Part shown: one piece after another, positions 37,315 to 50,036 of the stretch
How positions within the stretch are numbered: position 1 is the stretch's first letter
How the letters are laid out: each line of letters begins with the position of its first letter
Assembly (NCBI GenBank): GCA_028023455.1
Contig: JAQFVV010006305.1
Span: forward strand, 1,295,001-1,359,000
DNA length: 64,000 nt
Source: Epiperipatus broadwayi
Taxonomy: Eukaryota > Onychophora > Udeonychophora > Euonychophora > Peripatidae
Direction: 5' to 3'
Notes under the pieces: generated by a model
Seen by the model: the letters and a program-made list of their open reading frames with translations, nothing else
The model's database searches: none
What the model was told of the DNA's origin: nothing
Program-made: the position numbers and the translations under genes

Positions 37315-38569
37315 GTATTGATAACTTTTATTTCTAATGTATTTTTCGTGTTACCTATATTGTATGAGTTATTTTTAGAACTCATTTGATTGCCGATATC
37401 TGATCAACAGCATGGAACTGTGTACTGTTTACTAAATTTTGATTAATGTTAAGATTTGGTATATAATTATTTTATCAATTCAAGAATAATTAAACAAATG
37501 TTTAAATCATGAAGCATACATAGATTATATATGGAAGAAATGTAACTAATTCAAAGATTTTACTTGTCTTAAAGAAATGTCATTAATATTTTTATAGTAA
37601 ATTGAGCTCTTGTGGTTTGTTGGATCATTTCTGAACTTTGTTAAAATACCATGAATCCTATTTCATTTTAAATGTAATATGAATGATTCTACTCACAGGC
37701 TAAGATTTGATATAAATGCTCGAAAAAGTTAAATAAAAAAGCCCATTCATTTTTATGAATGTTGAATGTGCACTTGAGATTCCCAAAAACCTTACAAAAA
37801 ATCAAGCTTTTATGGAGAAAAGCATGTTTTAGTCTTTACAATCAACATTAAGTTTTGGCATCTAATTTAATTTGTATGCTATTAAACTATATTATGCAGT
37901 ACATCTAGACAAATACAAATTGAGTAGAATTGAATGACAAAATAATAACATATATTAGTATGAAGATGTACAATCATGTCATTGCACATAATTACAAAGA
38001 AAAGCTGATAAATATGCATTAGATGATTGTAGATGTAACAAAGTTTTTTTTTTTTTTTTCAATATACATTGGTAGTGGTGCAGCCCAATTTAGTTATAAT
38101 TAAAATGGTAGAAAAATCCAGGAAATGTGCTATTGATGAGGATTATACTGTGCATTTTTTATGGAGGGAAAAACTTCCTTAAAAATGGTATTAATAAAGA
38201 AATGTTTGCATTATCAATAATAATTCACATTCTATTTTATGTTAGTGTGAGTAATAGTGATATGGAATATGAATTACTGCTGCCAGCAGATGTTAAATGT
38301 AAGTGATAGATGTTATATGATACTTTTCTTGTGGTGAGAAATGTTCATTATAACTCACAATGATTTTTATCTGGAGATAAACAGATTGAAAACGAGATAT
38401 GCAAAATGTTGAGACATCAGTCAAAAAATTTCTATGCTTCTGGTAGACAAATTTATTATCGTTAGTAGATATTATTTGTTGAGATGTAAATTCTTTATTA
38501 GATTTATATCTTACTTTTATGATTATTACAATCTAATTTGGTGACTTTTGTAATTTTGTTTATTTTTCA

Positions 38570-40200
38570 TGCAAGGAGGAAGATCAAATTTTAAAAAGGT
38601 TGTGAAGGTGGAAAATTTGAATTAGAAAGTAAATATGATAGAAATTAAATATATTTGCAATGGTAAACCAAACAATCAAAGAAATGTGATTTTAAAATAA
38701 TTATGTCAGAAATGGAGCTGAGGAGTCGAATTTGCATTTAACAAAAGAGAGAAAGATCACATGGTAATAAATAAATGATAGTACAATGAAAGAATCATAA
38801 TAATTAAGATAAAAAACTGATCTTTAAAATACAGTTTAGCTACCGGTTTGTATACCATTTAAAATTACTTTTAAGTAAAGATCTGAGCCTATAGAAAGAG
38901 TAGTTATGGACATCAATGAACTTTTGTGATCTTGTCATTATGGAATACTAGAACAAAATAGTTAGAGAGAGAGAGAGAGAGAGAGAAAAGATTTAAAAAT
39001 GGCTGGGAATTTGTATAAAGGTGAATGATTGAATATTTGTACAAAAACATTAAAGAGAAAAAATACATAATATATCTTTAAAAATTATTGTATAGTACAT
39101 TTGTTTGGAGAAGATATAGCTAGGTTAAATTATAAACTTCAGGAATGGGTATAGATCATAACTTAGTTATAATAAAATGTTAGTTTCATTTTATAATTGA
39201 TTATAATCTGATTAAAATTAAATTTAATAACAAAGTATAAAGTATGTTTAAAAGAATTGTGGAAGAGTTATAATGTAATAAATCTTGAGAGTAGAAGAGA
39301 CTAGCAGAATAGATGGAAAACACTAAAACATACACACAAAAAAAGGAATTTCAATAGCAAAAAAGTTTTTTGATAAACAATAGGACATATTTACAAGCAT
39401 AATTCACAGTAGAGATTTTAAATGTGAGGAAAAGCAGGAAATATGAGACAGAGAGAAATGTACAATTTATAGAAATATGATCAATAGGAAATCAGAAAAA
39501 TCAGAGAAAAATAGAAGAAAAAAGATATCAATATGTCAGGGAATGGAAAAATAGAACAATTTTTTTAATAAAATAGATAAGTCATTAATTGAAAATAATA
39601 AGGCAACAAAAGTGGAATAAATATATAGTGGAATTTGATAAAAACTAACACATTTTTTAGTATTAGAAAATGAGTAGCAAGAGGATAAAGAATTACAGGA
39701 AACCATTAAATTTATGCAACTTATTCAAAAAAGTATTTAATAGACTGATGAAAGGATAGGAACAAGTATCTAAGGAATGTAAGATACAAAGATAAAAAAA
39801 AAAATACGGATCTTTCAATGTTAAACTTATATATAAAAACAATTTATAACACAAATTATCTATCTATTAGAGAAAAGTATTGTGAATTTATCTGATGATC
39901 TATATGACTTGAAAAAAAATGGAGAACTTAAAAAGGCAAACCTCATTTTAAAAATTATAATAGAAGACTATAACAAGTATCAGTGAGTTGAAACATTTAA
40001 CATGAATCAGCAATTATAGATGATGAAAATGAAAAGCAAAATCAGAAAGTGAATCAAGGAAAAAAAAACAACTTTTAATCCTTCCTTGAAGTTTTAAAAA
40101 AAAGATATAAAAAGAAAATGGCTGAATTGTAACACATGAAATATCTTGTAGAGAAAGTTCAAAAGAAGAAATTAGAATATCAAAGTTTGTTTGTGTTAAT
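38570..40200 (+). pseudogene. Probable LINE relic, plus strand
   Basis: The clearest part is near 39680-39780, which reads IKNYRKPLNLCNLFKKVFNR and then EQVSKE. It resembles the RT entry of LINEs (NYRPISLL...LFTKIL.NRL...EQAGFR). The upstream A/G-rich sequence (39350-39650) reads as basic, Lys/Arg-rich pieces such as LKVR/KSRKYETERNVQF, as expected before the RT. No endonuclease motif or intact catalytic box is seen. The strong purine bias of the + strand over this stretch also fits an old LINE coding strand. Confidence 0.42.
38964..38987. repeat. GA dinucleotide microsatellite
   Basis: An uninterrupted AG repeat of about 12 units lies inside the purine-rich LINE-like stretch. Confidence 0.95.
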
Positions 40201-40299
40201 ATCAAAGTTTGTTTATGTTTTAATTTTATGCTTTTAAAAGATGAATTTTAGTTTTCATTAAAATCTAATTGTATAGTATATATAACAATTTTATATATA

Positions 40300-41130
40300 T
40301 TATAATGGTCAGGGAAGAAACGAGCTCTTACCATATGTGCCATACAGAGCGCCACTAGGCTATTCGAACCTAGAATATTTTTATAATAGGCAGATACATA
40401 TTGTTAAGATCTAATTTTATTTTATTAATCGTTAGCCTGTGCCACTAGTTCAAGGCGACGCAGAGATTTAATATATAACTAAATTCTTAAAATATAATAA
40501 CACATAAAAAACATTTATTGACACACATATATGTATATTTAAAATTGAGGAATAAATTGATCATTTAGATTTTAAATTAAAATTATTATTTTAGAAAGTC
40601 TGCACAGATGGACAGTTTATATAATATTTTTATTATAGAATATTGAGGATAGATAGGCTACATAGACTACACTATTAAAACTTTTCAAAAAACAAACATT
40701 CAACCTCAGGCTAAAAGTTCATAGCGAAACCAACGCTTGCTTCCTGATATACTGACGCAACCAACGCAATACGAAGATGCTAGTCATAGAACCACGCTGA
40801 CAGGAATATGTGGTCTGCAGCGTGATATTATTTAAAGGAAATGATAACTCGTCCAGTACAGGAATGTGCATCTGTCTGGCGAAGGAATCACGTATATAAA
40901 ATATTTAAGAGAAATGCTACATATGGAGGGAGAGCTGTCTAATTTGCCGACTTATAGTCCCTATCCATAGAGCTAAAGGAAATCATTGTCGCAGGAAATA
41001 CTCTGCGTTCATTGCAATGCAATGACTATACCTTTGGGTCATGCATTCAATTGGGCTTTGCCCTGTACGCTAAATGCGCTTCACATTACATTGATAAAAA
41101 CACTCATACATTCCTCCACTAGCATCGATC
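40300..41130 (-). repeat. Possible solo LTR or LTR-retroelement end
   Basis: This stretch has clearly higher GC than its surroundings and sharp edges. On the minus strand it begins TGGAGGAATGTATGAGTGTT near 41120, a start typical of retroviral-type LTRs. It contains an AATAAAA near 40640 and ends near a GTTCGAATAGCCTAGTGGCG block (about 40370-40350). The latter could be a primer-binding-site region or a piece of tRNA-derived sequence. No paired LTR or coding region was seen. 41130-41360 contains two diverged copies of a segment with GACACTCA(G/T)CAT(A/G)AGGTG. Confidence 0.35.
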
Positions 41131-44100
41131 TAACTACGAAACAAATAGTCTGAAATCATACCCCTTTAAGCTAACATAGGAGGAATTTACAATAAAGTAA
41201 ATCCATTGACACTCATCATAAGGTGTCGCATTGACAACAATAACTTATAAGCTATACGGATAAATACATTTAGACACTCAGCATGAGGTGGCATATTTAC
41301 CAATATATGTCACGTGGCTGTGCACATACAAGCATATATATTTTACATATATCAAAATCTTAAGGAATAACTAACATAAACGTTAACGAATCTATGCAGC
41401 CATCTATACCCAACTTAAATTTAATACATTTTAAAAAATTTAGTTAATAACTACAAAGTAAATAAAAACGAAAAATGGAAATGATTAGCAAACATAATTG
41501 ATTTAGAAATCTTTAAGTCAGATAAGAGTTCATATTTATTAATGAGGTTTTAACTAATTGCAAGTTTGTAAAAGTTTCTATTAGATAAAAGAGTTCATAC
41601 TTTCCATGATAGGTCTGAAGTATGTCTTGTCCATGATGTGTCATGCTCATCCAACCAAAGTCCATTTAATATTTCTGGGAAGACCAGTCAGTTGTTTGCT
41701 GCCATTCAGTACTCATTAGTTTGGAGGCTGCCTCAGCTGGTATATAACAGGAAATTAAATCTATTGCAGACTCCTATATTGTGGAGTCTGCAATACAGCT
41801 ACAGTTCATATGTAGATTAATAGTCAATTTTTTTTTTTTTTAACAACTGCTATTATTTTGCCTTTTATATTTTTATAGCCTCTTATCAGAAATCCTATGG
41901 ATTGATCTAACATGGTGTCACTGATCCTAATGTCCGGACGTTTTCCATTTTGGTCCATGCGCTTGTTGCTGCTTCAGAGTGGGAAATAATCTTTAATTTC
42001 TATCTATCTCTCCTATCTGACCTTTTAATTATTTAAGTGCCCCAATGGCTCGTTTGCTTTAAAACAATCATTTCGATTTAATAAGATAGAAATTAACATT
42101 TATTTCTATTTTCAAAAATATTAGTCTTTATCTTTAGATCTTTTTTTTTTTTTTTTTACAAAAAAGTACTTTTAAATACTTTTTTTTTAAAAATAGTTTT
42201 AAAGTTTTCCATCTGTGTGATCTATATATGTTGAACACAACTCTTTTAATTTTCTTTTAGTTTTTAATAAAACATTTTTTATTTGTGATCTTTTTTCCCT
42301 TAAGTATTAATTTTAAAATAATGTAACGGCATATGTATACCATTACAATATATATTTATGTTTTGCTTTTTTTGGATAGTAATTTTGGTCTACACTGTGG
42401 ACCTGAAACAAATTACTTCTAAATACACATTTCACTGTAAACTATAATGAATTGCTGATATATAATATATATAGCATTCTGGAAATTACTAAAATTCATT
42501 ATAGCAGACCCCACTATATTAGAATATCTGATACTTGAGCATCCTTTTTATTTTTCAAAATAAAAAAAAAATCCAATCTATATAGGAATACTTTACTAAT
42601 TTGTCATTACACATTTTTTCAAAATAGTGGAAAAACAAATCTTGTTTCCATTTGATTTGAGGCCTATTCTATAAAGGTTTTACAAAAATTCTAACACATG
42701 TAAAAGAACATATTGTAATGTTATTCTTATATATGTTTAAATTTATTTTAATTGATTCAGGCACCCTTTGATATTTAACAGGAAATATATATGGACATGT
42801 TCTTTATTTATATATTTTAATAGAATTTAAAATATTTTCTTTAATATGCAATGATGATTACCACTACACAGCCATTATTTGCAATACCTGGCTAAATCAT
42901 GTAGAACGTAAATTACTCCCTATGAAATGGACATTGAATTAATATGTAGACTAAACAATATTACATATAAAGAAGTTAATTTATTTTATTTTATAATATA
43001 TTGGTAACATTAAAGAAGTTAAATTAAACAACAAAAAACATTAGTTACAAAGTATTTTAATTGTTAGACAATATAGAATGTTTTTTTATCTTAAATATGA
43101 TATACATTATAGGCTGTATCATAAGAATGTATGATAGTATTTACTTTAATAAGCCATTTCTCCCTTTTTAACTTTTATTTTACATGCATGATGAAAAATA
43201 ATAGTAGTTATTTGTAAAATTGTTCAAGTTTTATTTTGATTAATTTTAAACATCAATCTTTCAATTACATATTATATTACTAACATAGTTTAATGACTAA
43301 GCATAGCTTTATGATTGAGCATATTTGCAATAGAGTAAATCCCTGGCTTTCAATTCATCCTAGATATAATTCTATGTATGGCCAAGTCTTACAAATACAG
43401 TACATTTATTCATCATTAGCTTCATAGCATAGTCACATGCATATATCTAATATGGAATTATTTTAACCAATATACGCTTTTTATAAGAATAATTCTAAGG
43501 AATAGTCTTTAGGTAATCCCGAATTAACAATAACTCCACTTAATTACAGAGATGGTTCTTTTGAATCTGATCTCTAATTTAATAATAACACCACACTTAA
43601 TTAACTGAGATGGCCCTTTGGATCCGACCCCAAATTTACAGAAAAAAAAACAAATAAATACACAATATGGTATAGTAGATTTTAATCATTTAACAGGGAT
43701 CTAACAACTGCATTTATATTATAAGTTCTACATATATAAAATCTAGCAGTAATCAAAGGGCTAATTTATGTACAAATGAACTCTATTGAATTTCAAAATG
43801 AACTTTTAATTTAAAATATTAATATTCATTATTTTAACGCTTCACTTTGAATATTTTACAAACATTCACACTTTTCATGAATTTAAAATGAATATTGCAC
43901 TTTTGATATAACTTTACATATTTTCTGACAATTTCTCTATGAAAAGAAAACTTTTTTTTTTGAAAGGGATAAAATTTTAGCTAAGCATGAAGCAAATTTT
44001 ATATTTAAATGTTTTAAAATGCAGCTCGAGTATTTATAGCCATTTAGCGACAAATGCTAAGTTTTTTTAAAAAATAGAACATCCATGTCCTATTTTAATC

Positions 44101-44734
44101 TATCAGTTAAATAATATATTCATAAATACTTCATATATAACAAATAAATAGAATGCCCTGAGAATAGAAACTCTACTGAACACAAAATTGAGATTACATT
44201 TAAATTATGTGCATTTAGTTTATTAGTTTTCTGTTAAATTAATTTCTCACCTCATACAATTCACACCAGTTATGAGTTTAAAAGCTATAGGATGCTAGCT
44301 CTGATACTTATATGGGGAAAACTTAATAAATTAATGCCCTAAATCTTATTCATTCTAAATGAAAAAATTTTAAATTACCTAAATTATATGCTTAGAAATC
44401 ATTGTTTATTCAGATACCTTATTTAATAAAAGAAGTAGAGATAATTATGTTAATTAATAATAATAACAATTTATATCTAGTTATAATATTAATAATTTTA
44501 AAAATGTTGTATTACATGTAATAATTTTTATACAGAATATTTGTCCATTGTATATAACTAACCTCACAACAACAGGAAACCAGCTCACTACCATGTGGAA
44601 GACCACATGACCAATAATGAAACGAATAAAACATTTATTTCACTATATACCATTAAGAAGAAAGTGATCATTTAAATGACATTATTTTCAGACTTAATAG
44701 AAAATATTCTCGTGAATAAAACTTAATTCTGCTT

Positions 44735-44923
44735 TAATATTTTAAACAGCATTAAACTGTTGCACATGCGCTTTGGATTTTAACTATCTTTTCCAAAGAC
44801 TTTATCATGTGTTTAAAGTGTTTGTATTCATTCATTTTGAAGTTAAAATTCAAAGCGCATGTGCAACAGTTTAATGCTGTTTAAAATATTAACAGTTTGT
44901 AAAAACATCGCGCTATATAAAAT
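44735..44923. repeat. Hairpin element with CACATGCGC motif (50-bp arms)
   Basis: TAATATTTTAAACAGCATTA at 44735 begins a 50-base arm whose inverted copy ends at 44891, with one mismatch and a loop of about 57 bases. Each arm contains CTGTTGCACATGCGCTTTG. On the right side only, the motif AAAAACATCGCGCTATATAA (44901-44920) follows after about 10 bases. It is the reverse of the flank beside the 12.4-kb and 48.5-kb elements. Confidence 0.9.
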
Positions 44924-45339
44924 AATTGACTTATTTAATTCTGCTTTGTAATTTCATTATTTTTTTAATCTATGATATTTATAAAAGAAGCAATTATGTC
45001 AGGAACTTGTGTGCCATAGTGGCTAGAGAAATGCTGCCTAAAAGGGTTATTGTTTTTCTAGCTACATGAATGATTGCACCAATTGAAATCACATTGTTTC
45101 TCTCATGTAAATGGCAATTTGTATAACTTGAATAAAAATATGTAAGTTAAAGAGTTTCTGATGCTTTACATTTGACAGTCTATATGTTAGTGAGTGTGCT
45201 TTTCTTTTTTTAAAAAATATATATATATTAGGAAATATTAATAAAAAAGAAGGAAAATATTAAAAAAAATATTTTTAAATGATGGGGATTTATTTTGCAT
45301 TTTTTGTATTAAAGCGTTATTGTTTTGTGTAAACAGTTT

Positions 45340-45378
45340 ATGTAAGCATAAAGAATGGTGATCATGTGATGTTTAGTG
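45340..45378 (+). repeat. Solo module of the 61-kb foldback family
   Basis: TGTAAGCATAAAGAATGGTG followed by ATCATGTGATGTTTA matches, almost base for base, the direct-repeat module at about 61310-61345 of the foldback element and its second copy at about 61753-61784. No arm sequence was found beside it, so this looks like a lone module or a remnant. Confidence 0.75.
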
Positions 45379-46053
45379 GTTAAGTAATCTATTATCTAAA
45401 AGCTTAAGGAGTAATAAAACAGTGAATTTTATAAATCATATTGGTAACTAAAATAATCCGGAACATTAGATTACATTGAATATTTTGAATCAGCAATTAA
45501 ATGAATGTGATTAAAAAATTTTTTTGCAAAAAATATTTCTGCAATTTTTTCTGAATTACATATTTAGGATATCCATTTTTAGAGAAAGGAAAATAATATT
45601 TTATTTTTATTGTTATATATTTTTTGCCAGTTTGTATAACAATTACAAGTTTGAAAATAAAATTGGTAGCATGCATCTCTACTTTTCAAATAATAAAGCA
45701 TTAAAAACTGCTCAATTTTTTAACTCAACATTATTTGATACAAAGATTGAATTTGAAATGTTTATTATTTTTTTGTCATCATTGTTATTGTTATTAATGT
45801 TTAGATATGAAATAGTAGACTAGAAAATATAACCAATAGATTATATACTCTGATTTTATATTCTAAATTGTAATGATAGAAATCTGAGTTAAATTTTTTT
45901 TTTGTATTTTGAATTAAGTTTAAAATCTGAACTTTATATACAGTATGTACTTTTCCCCTCTTTTGTTTTTAAAGAGGAGTTTCATATGTAAATATTGTTG
46001 CTAGGATATTAATGTTTGAAAGTTTTATTTTGCAACATTAGATTATTATTATT

Positions 46054-46386
46054 ATTTACAGCAGGGGTCCCCAACCCTATGCCCGCGGGCACCATGGTGC
46101 CCGCAGACCATTTTACATGTGCCCGCCACTATCAGAACACGATAAAAAATTATTTATCTGATACAAATAAATTTAATTTTTAAAATTTCTTATAAATTAT
46201 TGTATTATATTGTAATCAAATGTTAAAATTTTATTTTTGAAATAAATATTTTTTTGTACATTATGTGTATTATTAACAATATCCAACTATAAATTTACAT
46301 TGAAAAAATAAATGGTGCCCGCCACCTGGCCAGTATTATAGAATGTGCTCTTAAGTGCAAAAAGGTTGGGGACCGCTGATTTACAG
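46054..46386. mobile_element. hAT MITE, 317 bp, with perfect 8-bp target duplication
   Basis: The element is 46062-46378. It starts CAGGGGTCCCCAACC and ends GGTTGGGGACCGCTG, giving terminal inverted repeats of about 15 bases with one mismatch. ATTTACAG stands on both sides (46054-46061 and 46379-46386), a perfect 8-bp target-site duplication. A GC-rich subterminal hairpin (ATGCCCGCGGGCACCATGGT) follows the left end. There is no coding capacity. The perfect duplication suggests a more recent insertion than its neighbours. Confidence 0.95.
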
Positions 46387-48488
46387 TTACAAATCGTTTT
46401 GATTTTAGTGAAAAACTTTGATTTTGATTTCATTATTCTTTTGATATCTTTGATTTATTGCAATCATTATTTAGATGTTCAGATTATGAAATATAATTAA
46501 TGTTGTAAGGATCTGTTTTTGTTTTCACAACATATGTTATTGTGGAATGAGTTATGGGTAAAATATTTTTATTTAAAGTGTAATGCTATAATATAAATAG
46601 ATGTGTGTTTATTTTATGTAAATAAAATATCATTAGTGTTGATTTAATATGTGTATTTTTTTTTTTTTTGATATCTAAATTAAATATTTTTTTTGTTATT
46701 ATTATTGTTTGTTAAAATTGGATTTGAGCTAAGAATGCTGTTGAGTTTAAAAGGTGGAAGAAAATTTTTGGATTGCCATAGAGATGTTACGTCAATAAAA
46801 ATAAAACTTTTTTTTTGAAAGAGATATATAAAAATAGTTGTCAATGGAATAGCTTTTTTTTTCTTTTTCTTATTATATTTCCTGCATCTGCTTATATTAT
46901 TCATTTTGGTTTTATTCTGCTGTTTATTTACCAATATGATTTGATCATCTAAAAGAAAGAATCAATTATTTTTTATTAATGTAATTTATTTATTTAAGAA
47001 GTTGATGCTAATATAAAGAAAATTATGGAATAGATAAAGAACATGTATTTATTCAAAATGACTACAGAGGACTGAAAGTTTGGGGAAGTAAACAAGACAG
47101 AGGCTGTCAGGAGATGTTGAAATAAAGGTGTTGTAATTTTGTAGTAAAGTAAGTTCTGGAAATGAACAAGAAAAGTTTGTATAGATTTTTGGAAATATCG
47201 ATATTTAATAATTTGCTTCTATGCTGAAATTCTTATCAATTAACATTGTTCTGAAGGTCACTGGATTAATCTTAAAGCTGAAATGTGTTAATTAAAATTT
47301 ATTAACTATTCATATCAAACAGTGTTCATTTGACTTTTTCAAAAATAATAAAGAAAATTTTTTTTTCTTTTCAATATTACATACGGATGTAAGATTATGA
47401 AAACTTCGAACCATAACACAACATCAAATTTGGGATAAAACTTAATACTATCAATACCTATGAAATCAAGGAAGAATTTTTAAATCAATCAAAACCTTGT
47501 TGGATTTATGTTGACTGGAAAATATTAAAGACAATTCAGGTTGTATGGAAATATGATATTTGTTTTTTTTTGTAAAAACATGTGTCTTTTTTTATATTGT
47601 AAGATTGATAGTTTTATATGTGCTTATATTTAAAAAAAAAAAGTGATTGTAATAATAATTTTACTTGACTGTTTATAGATATATGTATGTGTGTTTAGGA
47701 TGAGAATATGGTAAAACGTTTATAGATCCTTATTTCTATATTTAAATTAATTTAATTCAGTTTGGTATATTTATATTGAAGACACATAAAATAGGGTCTT
47801 AAATATTAGTAGAGTTAAAAAGTTAAATTCAAGACAATATGGATTATCGTATAATTATATGTTTGTTGATAAGTAGTCTAATAAATTATATATATTTTTG
47901 TAAATAAACTTGTGTTAAATTTAAAATATTCGAAGCAGTTATTTATTTATAAAGAGTTTCGCACATCTATATATATATGTAATTGCGAATATATTTTTGT
48001 TGTAAATTATTTTCTTTTATGCAATTGAAATTTGTTCGCAAATAAAATAAGTGAATAGGTAAGATGAGGTATTATTATATATTATTTTCATTATATCAAT
48101 TTTATATAGCATTATTATATTATGTACTATGCATTTATATTAGTTAAATACATTTTTATATATTTAAAGGAAAATTCAGGATTTATTATGATTACTTTGA
48201 TTATTGTATAATAGGCATATTAGAAATGGAAATTGAAATTTTATATTAACTATAAAATATTTTAAATCCGTTTGTTATCAAAGATATAATGCTATGATTA
48301 TTGTTAAATTTTATATGTTATCTAATATATTTATTAATGGTAGTGCATTATTGCTTGTTAAATGTCTAATGATTTATTATTCATTTAATGGAAGACTAAT
48401 ATGTTGAATGACAATTGAATAGTTTAAATTATAGTAATTTGGTTTTGTTAATCTTTGATATTTATTAGAACATTTATATTGGTTGATT

Positions 48489-48623
48489 AAGTCAATTATT
48501 TTATATAGCGCGATGTTTTTTATAAACAATAATATTTAAACAGCATTAAACTGTTGCACATGCGCTTTGGATTTTTAAATATCCAAAACGCATGTGCAAC
48601 AGTTTAATGCTGTTTAAATATTA
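48489..48623. repeat. Hairpin element with CACATGCGC motif (compact)
   Basis: The palindrome at 48530-48623 has arms of about 43 bases starting TAATATTTAAACAGCATTAA and containing CTGTTGCACATGCGCTTTGG, with almost no loop (the TTTTTAAAT centre). AATTATTTTATATAGCGCGA (about 48494-48513), then TGTTTTTT, precedes it on the left only. The arms are nearly identical to those at 44735-44891. Confidence 0.93.
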
Positions 48624-49557
48624 ATGGTTGATTAGTAAAATCTATCATATTTCTTGGGAGTTTTGCATTGTTTTCTTAGTTGTTGAATAGATATAAAAAT
48701 TCCTTATAAGATTTCTTTTATTAAGATTATTTATTTATTTGCAAATGAATAGTTTAAAGGAAGGCTGAGCTAGATTAATATTTTGTTTTGTTATTAGTGT
48801 AATAGAATTAGTGTGGGTGGATTGGATGTTTTGATTTGAGTTAGGAGGTGTCTATACTCTTGATTCAAATTGAATGTTATAGGTAAAGAATATTAAAAGA
48901 GTTATACACTTATGATTTAAAAGGGTAGTATTTAAAGATTAGAAAGGAGAAGTCACTGCATATTTTAGTCCTTTTTTCCGAGCTCTAGAAAAGCATATTT
49001 ATTTAGTATTGTTGATAATTGATATAACAAGGACTTAAATTTTGTACGCATCATTAAATTGACCGATTTATATTCTTGTGTAGAAGTTCACCCTGGTGGT
49101 TGGTTAATAATTAAATAATTATTATATGGATTAAAAAAAGATATAATGAGTGACTCTAATTCACAAAAAATAACAAATAAAAGAAATAGAATAAAGCTAT
49201 GCATTTTACTGGGTTTTTTTTCTTCTTAATATTTCAAACTTGTTTTTGATAAAGGTAATTAATAGCTGAACATGGAGTTAGAATTATGCTATAGCTTTGA
49301 AAGGTAGTCTTTTTGCCATCATAATATAGATTAGGAAAATCCATTGTGGGATATATAATAATCTTAATTTAAATATTTTTTTAAGCATGAGAATAAACAA
49401 ATATATATGAAAAAATATTAATAGAGTAGACTAGAAGATGTAAATAAATCACAAGTTAAGATGTAAAATTCCTTTATCTAATAATATTTTATGTACTTAA
49501 TTCAAGTTGTTTTAGTTATATATTTTTAATAATTATTGTAATTATTTATTTTTTTAG

Positions 49558-49904
49558 GTTACTATTCATCTCCAAATAATTTTCCACAAGTGCATGGCAA
49601 TCCCCCAACAATTCCTGGAGTGCAGTCTGTTAATAATCCTTACATTCCTGGTAGGCCTTCTTATCCTGTTTCAACTGATTCAACCCCTTATCCACCATAT
49701 TCTAGTCACATCAGCCCTAGGCCTAATCATGTCCCTGTAAATTCCTCTGTTAGTGGATATAATCGTTATCCTTCCAATGATAATATTCGAAACATTAGTA
49801 CACATAATACAATTCCTATTAATTCTCAATTAATCTCAAGAGATGCTGGATTGCCTTCCCCATGGGAACGACCTGTATATAATGCTAATAGTTCTTACAC
49901 TGGA
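49558..49904 (+). CDS. RC3H: Roquin-like exon (Pro/Tyr-rich tail)
   Basis: This 347-nt exon starts with GT (completing Gly) after TTTTTTAG and ends on a codon boundary before GTAAGT, the best donor in the window. It encodes YYSSPNNFPQVHGNPPTIPG, then repeated short Pro/Tyr/Ser segments such as NPYIPGRPSYPV and PYPPYSSHISPRPNHVPV, ending RDAGLPSPWERPVYNANSS. Proline/tyrosine-rich sequence is typical of the disordered Roquin tail, which in animals recruits decay factors such as CCR4-NOT. No defined binding motif can be assigned by eye. Confidence 0.9.
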
Positions 49905-50036
49905 GTAAGTATTTTAAAGTATTATTATGAATAATGTTAAAAAATTATTTAAATATTAAGCATTATTTTTTATTTGATTTGTATTTATATATTATTTCTA
50001 TCTACAAATTTATACAGAATTTTATTTTAATATTAG

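Larger units (their letters stand above)
37315..49557 (+). other. 12-kb intron of the Roquin-like gene
   Basis: Donor GTATTG, acceptor TTTTTTAG. It contains a LINE relic, a possible LTR, two hairpin elements, a hAT MITE and a GA microsatellite, listed separately. A weak two-fold repeat lies at about 43515-43635 (ACTCCACTTAATTACAGAGATGG and its diverged partner). 41830-43500, 43650-44700, 46400-48480 and 48630-49550 are AT-rich with nothing I can name. Open frames in them (45524-45823, 46680-46934) look like chance. Confidence 0.75.

Noticed and set aside
43287-43375. Possible tRNA-like sequence (TTTAATGACTAAGCATAGC then CTTTCAATTCATCC)
   Set aside because: The boxes are too degenerate and the spacing is loose; chance is likely in this composition.
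45000-45170. Possible SINE (GTGCCATAGTGGCTAGAGAAATG)
   Set aside because: There is an A-box-like word but no convincing B box, A tail or target duplication.
45524-45823. 99-codon + strand frame
   Set aside because: Phe/Ile/Tyr-rich chance frame in an AT-rich intron; no known domain and no splice context matching the Roquin phases.
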